From positions 868,001 through 932,000 of the forward strand of contig JAHLMK010000007.1 of the NCBI GenBank assembly GCA_019915135.1: 64,000 nt of DNA, read 5' to 3'. This document shows positions 59,012-64,000 of the stretch, piece after piece. The position numbers and the translations under genes were made by a program. Under the pieces are notes generated by a model that searched no databases, had not been told where the DNA came from, and was given only the letters and a program-made list of their open reading frames with translations. This DNA comes from Strobilurus pachycystidiatus (lineage: Eukaryota; Basidiomycota; Agaricomycetes; Agaricales; Physalacriaceae). Numbering within the stretch: position 1 is the stretch's first letter; each line of letters opens with the position of its first letter.

Positions 59012-59590
59012 ATGTCCAACTTGACTCTATTCGATGAACTCGGTCTCTCCGTCGCGGAAGTTCAATTGCTGCTGTCCGGCCAACTACATGCGACAATCTT
59101 TTGCATATTTAGCTACGCCGTATACACTTGTGTCTTCGCTGTGGCAACGTATCACATTTGTGCGTTCCATTCTCTTCTCTGTCAAGTGTTTGTAGTGTTG
59201 AATTGCCTCGCCAGTTTTGGGCAAGGCTCACCGCACAGGAAGCCGAATGATCCTCTTCGGCGTCATTGCCTTCTTGTGGTGCTCTGCCACTGTCACTGTA
59301 TCCCTAATTTGGAAGGATCTCGATTCGATTTTCATTGCTCATGGAAGCTCCTTGGAGGCAGAACTTATGGCTGAAATAAGCGGCTCAACTTCTGCAAGTT
59401 TTGTGGCATCGAGCGCCCTTCGTGGCCTCAATGTCATCGTGGCGGACATGATTCTTGTGAGTGGGCTAGTCGGTTTGAATGAAGCCAATGCATTCTCACT
59501 AATGGATTCTCCTCTAGATATGGCGTTGTTGGATCATCTACGGACGCAACTGGAAGATATTGGCGGGATTGTGCTTATCATTGTTGGCTG
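59012..59590 (+). pseudogene. Truncated basidiomycete multipass membrane-protein gene
   Basis: Three exons, with introns near 59160-59215 and 59459-59518, give a start MSNLTLFDELGLSVAEVQLL. Membrane segments follow: LHATIFCIFSYAVYTCVFAVA, FGVIAFLWCSATVTVSL and a conserved VADMILIWRCWIIYGRNWKILAG, which is common in an expanded mushroom membrane-protein family of unknown function. The frame then runs into LTR-retroelement sequence near 59590 and ends shortly after, whereas relatives have further membrane segments. I read it as 3'-truncated by the insertion. The exact junction is not fixed. Confidence 0.6.
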
Positions 59591-60367
59591 AGACTGGTGG
59601 GTTTCAAGAGGTGGTGTGGGAGGCGCTTCTTCTGCAGAGAAGCGGGCGATGATGGGAGGATAGGAGTGCGTGGACCGGTATCGGTGTCACGCCAGAAACT
59701 GCGGTGATCTCCGCGATGACGTGCCCTAATAGCAGCCGGTAGAGTGTGAAAAAGGACTTTGCGGTGGGTTAACGTACGGGGAGTGGCAGCTGCAGTCTTC
59801 TTGAATACAAGGCGTGTGGGACGAGGTTGAGAGGCAGGTGTAGGGTCTGAGGTTGTGCGGTCGGCGGGCATGCGCCAAGCGAGGGTGTGAGGTGGGTGTA
59901 GAAGAGTCTGTTCTAGTGTCAAGACTGGTGCCCGAATACTAAGACAACCACCCAAGTCACACGAACGAGACAAGGAGAAAGGGATAGAGATAGAGATAGA
60001 TATGAAGGAGGAGTGTGTCAAGCTACACCAGTACTAGGAGCGACCGAGCAGTGAGTAGACGAAGAGAACAGACTGAGGAAACTAAAGGGAAGGGAGCTAC
60101 TATATATATACAAAGTCCGTGGCTGTGTAGTAAGGAGGAGAACAATAAGACAATAGGAAGTCCTAATGTGGCGAGACAATAGGCGGGCCGGAGTGGACCC
60201 AGGTGGTCATCAGACCACTGATGGACAGGTCTAGGCAATGCCAAGACGATGAATGCCAAGTGAATGTGGGCTAGGCCCAGGCCGAGGTGAATGTAGAGAT
60301 GGGAGAATGTGGCGATGTCGGGAGTGGAGACGTGATGGAGGAAGCAGAATAGAGGCGATTCGTGACA
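59591..60367 (-). mobile_element. LTR retrotransposon fragment: one LTR and start of a gag-like frame
   Basis: On the - strand an LTR-like unit from 60367 to 60016 begins TGTCA and ends TGACA, with a TATATATA near 60103-60110. Downstream of it a Pro/Thr/Arg-rich open frame of about 95 codons (MPADRTTSDPTPASQP...) runs toward 59590, as at the start of a gag gene. No pol domains and no second LTR are present, so the element is cut. I do not see a matching target duplication. Confidence 0.5.
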
Positions 60368-60673
60368 CTGACTGAATAAAGGCGGTGAGAGACAACATTG
60401 AGGTTCTTCAACATTGCGATAGCTGTCTTCACACCCACTGGCAGGAGTTGTACTAGTAGTATCCTTCTAATTGACGACATTAGATTCAAACCTGTGGCTA
60501 AACCATATTCATTGAACAGAAACATTGACGTTATGACTTGCACGGCCTTTAGTCCGTCGTTGAGCACGAGTGCCGGAAATAGATGAATAACGCCACTTCT
60601 GGTGCCATTGCTCTCGGAGGTTATCACTACACACGCGACGAGCTCGCGTTCCTCCACTTTACGATTCACATAC
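60368..60673. other. Intergenic, no gene seen
   Basis: About 300 bp between two LTR-derived units. A - strand frame covers it but lacks recognisable domains. Confidence 0.35.
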
Positions 60674-61566
60674 GATTGTGTTACGACCTGATCCCGCCGT
60701 GACAAGGACTCGCTCACGATGGCGCGTCTCTACGCTCCCACCGTGGCTTTCCTGCGGGCACCACACGCATATCTCCGGAACGCATTTGTCCGGTCGTTTG
60801 GGAGGGATTGTGGGGGTCCTCGACGGATGCCCCTCCGTATCGCCCAGAGAGTGAACGCCCAGGAGACCCCATCTCCTGGTGTCGCGCGGCTCATCGGACC
60901 CGGTCCGAGATGTGGCGCATTGGGATCCTTCGTTCGAGGGGTGGGGGGCGATACCGGAGTTACCGAGGGAGGGCATGGGGGGAGCCCTTGCTCAGAGGGA
61001 GTCAGAGTATCCGGCAAGAGAATGCGGAAGGAAACTTGATAAGGACGAAGTCTGGCTATCTACTACAAAGAGCGTCTGTATTTATACGTCGACCTCTTGA
61101 TGAGTAACTCTTCTTCTCGAAGGTTCCGTCGGGAGCGCTCCCGACGCGTCGGGAGCGATGTGCTGCGGTAGCGCATGGTACTTTTGATTGAGCAAGGAAG
61201 GCGCGCTAGATCGAGCACCGCTGATTGGACGATGGGCGGGATAAGGCGGGATGAAGCGGGATAGGGCGGGATGGGGCGGGCCGTTGCCCATGCCATGCGG
61301 GACTGATCAGAAGATAGCGATCGTTGAGTCATTCCTCGACCCAATGGGGCGTCGCTTGTACGGAGTGGCGGGAATCGGGGGGGACGGCCGACGGGTGTGA
61401 CGTTGGTCCGGCTAGCGAGGCGCGTAGTGATCTGATCGCGTCCCATCGGCAACTCCCGTGATGGCGCGACATGTTCTTCGGGATAAGTTCTCTCCTATGT
61501 GGCGCACCCAATCTATAGTTTGTGCGCGATCTCGTGACAGGTCCGCGACCGAGTCATAACAGATTG
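60674..61566 (+). mobile_element. Solo LTR with 5-bp target-site duplication
   Basis: A unit of 883 bp (60679-61561) begins TGTTACGAC and ends GTCATAACA, a 9-base imperfect terminal inverted pair. It is flanked exactly by GATTG on both sides (60674-60678 and 61562-61566). A TATA-like TATTTATA lies near 61079-61086. Only short coding frames are inside. This is the standard look of an LTR left after recombination between two LTRs. Confidence 0.8.
61231..61281 (+). repeat. 10-bp minisatellite inside the solo LTR
   Basis: Five tandem units of GGCGGGATNN, with each unit near 10 bp. It is GC-rich and lies within the solo LTR. Confidence 0.75.
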
Positions 61567-62250
61567 GACAAGTCGCAAGCGCCTGACGAGTGACATTAGC
61601 CAATAGAATGCTTGATTCAGTTAGACGTCCTTCGAAGCATCGAGACTTCTTGTAAGTTCACGCGGAAACGGGCCCAGGAATTTATTTCCTTCAGTGGGGT
61701 TACTGTATGTACTACCCACTCGCGTTCGTCTGTGCCTGTGTGCGCTGATCACAACCACCATTGTGAGCCGTCTATGAGAATAATAAGACCACAATTATGT
61801 TGGCTGTTTTCCGTTTTCTTGTGGAGACTACCAGTGTACATTGTACCACGGTCCCGAATCAGACAGCAGGGTTTTCTCATTGTCAACCTTCTCATTCGAC
61901 CGTCTCCACTCTAAACCACCATCTTGAACGACAACGCAGCATTTGCATTCCTCCTCAATCTTTGGTGTGTCGCCTTCTCAGGTTGATCTTGTTGAAGGAT
62001 CTGACTCATACGCGCTCCTCTTGCGCTACCAACAACTAGCTGTAGCAGAGCAAGTACCCCTTCGCAGAAGGACGTGACCATCGGTTTGTTGCAGGTCGCT
62101 GCATTATGAATGAGGTACTTACTCCTATTCTCAATGGAAGACGAAGCAGCGCGCATATGCTTCAAAGCTGCAGGTTATGCATGCGAAAAGAGTAGCATAG
62201 AACCGAATGATGAAGACAACACAATAACACAGATACACTACAATGCACAC
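61567..62250. other. Intergenic, no gene seen
   Basis: The stretch contains A/T-rich sequence and no supported coding frame. Confidence 0.35.
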
Positions 62251-62869
62251 TCAGCACGGGTACATTTTTTGATCCCTAAAGTCCTTTTGAACTGTTGACA
62301 ACTTTTCAGATCGTACACTTGGGAATGGGTTAGCTGCATTGAAGGAAAGCAGCCATGTACAAACTTTTACGATAGACCACTGATCAGCTATTTCCGACAG
62401 CCTGCGGTTAAAGTTGCTCAAGCACAGGGGACAGTGGATCCTGGCGCTGTCGGTATAGGCTCTCATAAGGTTGACAATGAATAGTGGAGAGAAATCTAAG
62501 TAGCGTGCATAGTGAGCAACTAGCTGTGAACGATCGGCTTGACTAACGAGGAGCCCTTTCCTCCAATACATGCACTGCGCTTTTTTTCCAAAGTTTGATC
62601 AGTGTGTTCTGCTTTTCCTCCGTGCACAGAAGGTTGGCCTCATGGGTATCCGGCGATCGTACAAGGATGTCCTCAAGCGCTTCCAATCGATTTTTGTGTA
62701 GCGCGAGTAGTCGGTCGTAGTACCTCACGCCTATATAATCCTGCTTCTCTGTTGACACCTTGATAATGTCCGGCGAAAGGTGATGGCTCGAAGCAAGCAC
62801 AGCAAGGTCTTTAAGCCCGTGATGTGCAGCGAGCGCAAAGAGGCCCATAGGATTGTTGGGAATTTCCAA
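62251..62869 (-). pseudogene. BTB/POZ-family protein gene, C-terminal part only
   Basis: The frame LEIPNNPMGLFALAAHHGLKDLAV matches the start of the post-BTB part of a family expanded in mushrooms. RLLALHKNRLEALEDIL, IHCPLCLSNFNRRLSEIADQWSIVK and a preceding HxxC-like cysteine pattern follow. An intron 62524-62575 (GTGCAT to CACAG) joins LWKKSA to LVAHYARYLDF in frame. The BTB domain itself is missing upstream. The reading stops where a foldback element starts at 62868. I did not find a BTB domain on the far side of the element, so the gene is 5'-truncated. Confidence 0.55.
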
Positions 62870-63417
62870 TTCACCTCATTGTTCTAGAGAGAAATTGACA
62901 TGGATTAATTGCAAAACACCATTTCTCTAAGTGTTCTTCTTTTAAGGTGTTGCCAAACACGGCCATTTGAGGCATAAGCCTCCTGCATATGTCTGCAGTC
63001 TCTCAGATTACGATCTGAGACCTACTCGACAGCTGTACCAGCTACTTCAATGCCTTCCTTCGTGAATCATACATCGTGGCAGGGCGGCGCAGGTTCAGGC
63101 CGGCAACGCTCTCACCCTTCCCCTGTCAGAAACAAAACAAGACAGAGAGTACGACGGCTCTGACGGCTCTGGTGAGAGCGCTGCCGGCCTGAACCTCCGC
63201 CGCCCTGCCACGATGTATGATTCACGAAAGAGGCATTGAAGTAGCTGGTACAGCTGTCGAGTAGGTCTCAGATTGTAATCTGAGAGACTGCAGACATATG
63301 CAGGAGGCTTATGCCTCAAACGGCCGTGTTTGGCAACACCTTAAAGAAGAACACTTAGAGAAATGGTGTTTCGCAATTAATCCATGTCAATTTCTCTCTA
63401 GAACAACGAGGTGAATT
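62868..63417. repeat. Long inverted repeat (foldback element)
   Basis: The left arm 62868-63116 and right arm 63171-63417 are nearly perfect inverted copies. I see only about a dozen mismatches and small gaps over about 248 bases. The spacer is 54 bases. The ends read AATTCACCTC and GAGGTGAATT. The arms contain smaller palindromes (CTCAGATTACGATCTGAG). It could be a MITE/foldback transposon, or a hairpin-RNA locus if transcribed. The target duplication is ambiguous because the ends (AATT) are palindromic. Confidence 0.9.
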
Positions 63418-64000
63418 AGCGGCTTGAATCAACTGTCTGGGGAAGGTGAGAACGCACAATCCACTACCACTTACATATACACAAGCCAGAGCATGGACAT
63501 ACAAGGATGCGAGGGTCAAAGTTCGAAGAACTAACCGTATTGGAAAAGCTAAATTGGTGAGACAAACCAAGACGCGAATGCTTTGCTTACCATCTAGTAT
63601 CTGTGTGTCACACCCATGCACTAGTTCTCACTAAGGTCAGCAAGTTGACCAGCAGTGGTTGGAAGTTCGGAGTTTTCCTGAAAGGAACAATGCAACGAAC
63701 TCACGGCAAGGACTCCGCCAATGAGAGCTCTTCGTACGGTCCGAACAGCAGTGGTCAAGTAAGCGTACAAGGTTGGTCCGATGGGAGTGTGGCGCCAATA
63801 CCGTACGACTGTCTGCATCCAGCCGGTCTTGATTGATGGGCCAGGTCTGCTAGTGTCCTGCACAAGAGCGACAGCACTGTCCAACCCGACTTGGGCATCC
63901 TCGGGCGGCGAGTGGGCGGCGAATGGAGTCTGAGCGAGATACATGCTTCGTCGTCGTCCATCCCAACGAGCACAGACCTTGCTTGCTCACTGACAGACAA
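63418..64000 (-). other. Terminal region, possible partial gene
   Basis: Open frames on the - strand reach the window edge (63755-64000 and 63621-63944) with no domain that I recognise. A GTGAGT donor near 63703 would be usable. I cannot choose a frame. Confidence 0.25.

Noticed and set aside
60719..61039. A 106-aa + strand frame
   Set aside because: It falls inside the solo LTR and has no recognisable domain.
61231..61281. Tandem array as a possible CRISPR
   Set aside because: Units are 10 bp with no spacers; the genome is eukaryotic; it is a minisatellite.

Overview
The window reads as nuclear DNA of a mushroom-forming basidiomycete (Agaricomycetes). Genes are dense, on both strands, and cut by many introns of about 45-75 nt with GT-AG or occasionally GC-AG ends. 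Marker families fit this: a fungal-type PDR transporter, a Zn2Cys6 regulator, a GH79 glucuronidase, a mushroom BTB-type protein, and Agaricomycete-style multipass membrane proteins. I assembled gene models by hand from reading frames and splice sites; there are no expression data.

Layout. 1-7130: vacuolar TRP channel YVC1 (cut by the left edge), an LSB/PIN3-like SH3 protein, pICln, a MED25-like mediator subunit and a Zn2Cys6 factor. 7696-11929: a DUF1748 protein, a decayed PDR transporter fragment and a GPI-type wall protein. 12234-19544: sulfite oxidase, COX12, PRP18, JJJ1 and TIM13. 19973-26469: a homeodomain factor, U1-70K and COX10. 28035-35679: a ZNF830-like protein, GH79, a DHHC palmitoyltransferase and a membrane protein. 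36049-41151: the intact PDR ABC transporter whose 3' third is copied at 8796-9894. 41937-45749: an apparently intact hAT-like transposon. 46046-58121: an NmrA-like reductase, NPT1, RRP41, TRM8, CIT1, an eIF4B-like protein, a Rap/RSR1-type GTPase and an RS-tailed cyclophilin. 59012-63417: a repeat-rich end with a truncated membrane-protein gene, an LTR-gag fragment, a solo LTR with a 5-bp target duplication, a BTB gene fragment and a 550-bp foldback element.

There is no operon-like logic. The recurring arrangement is divergent housekeeping pairs sharing 79-200 bp of promoter (MED25/Zn2Cys6, COX12/PRP18, JJJ1/TIM13, U1-70K/COX10, NPT1/RRP41, TRM8/CIT1, GTPase/cyclophilin). Most unusual signals: micro-exons of 10 and 19 nt in YVC1, four likely GC-AG introns, the intact hAT element, the foldback hairpin and the inverted PDR duplication.
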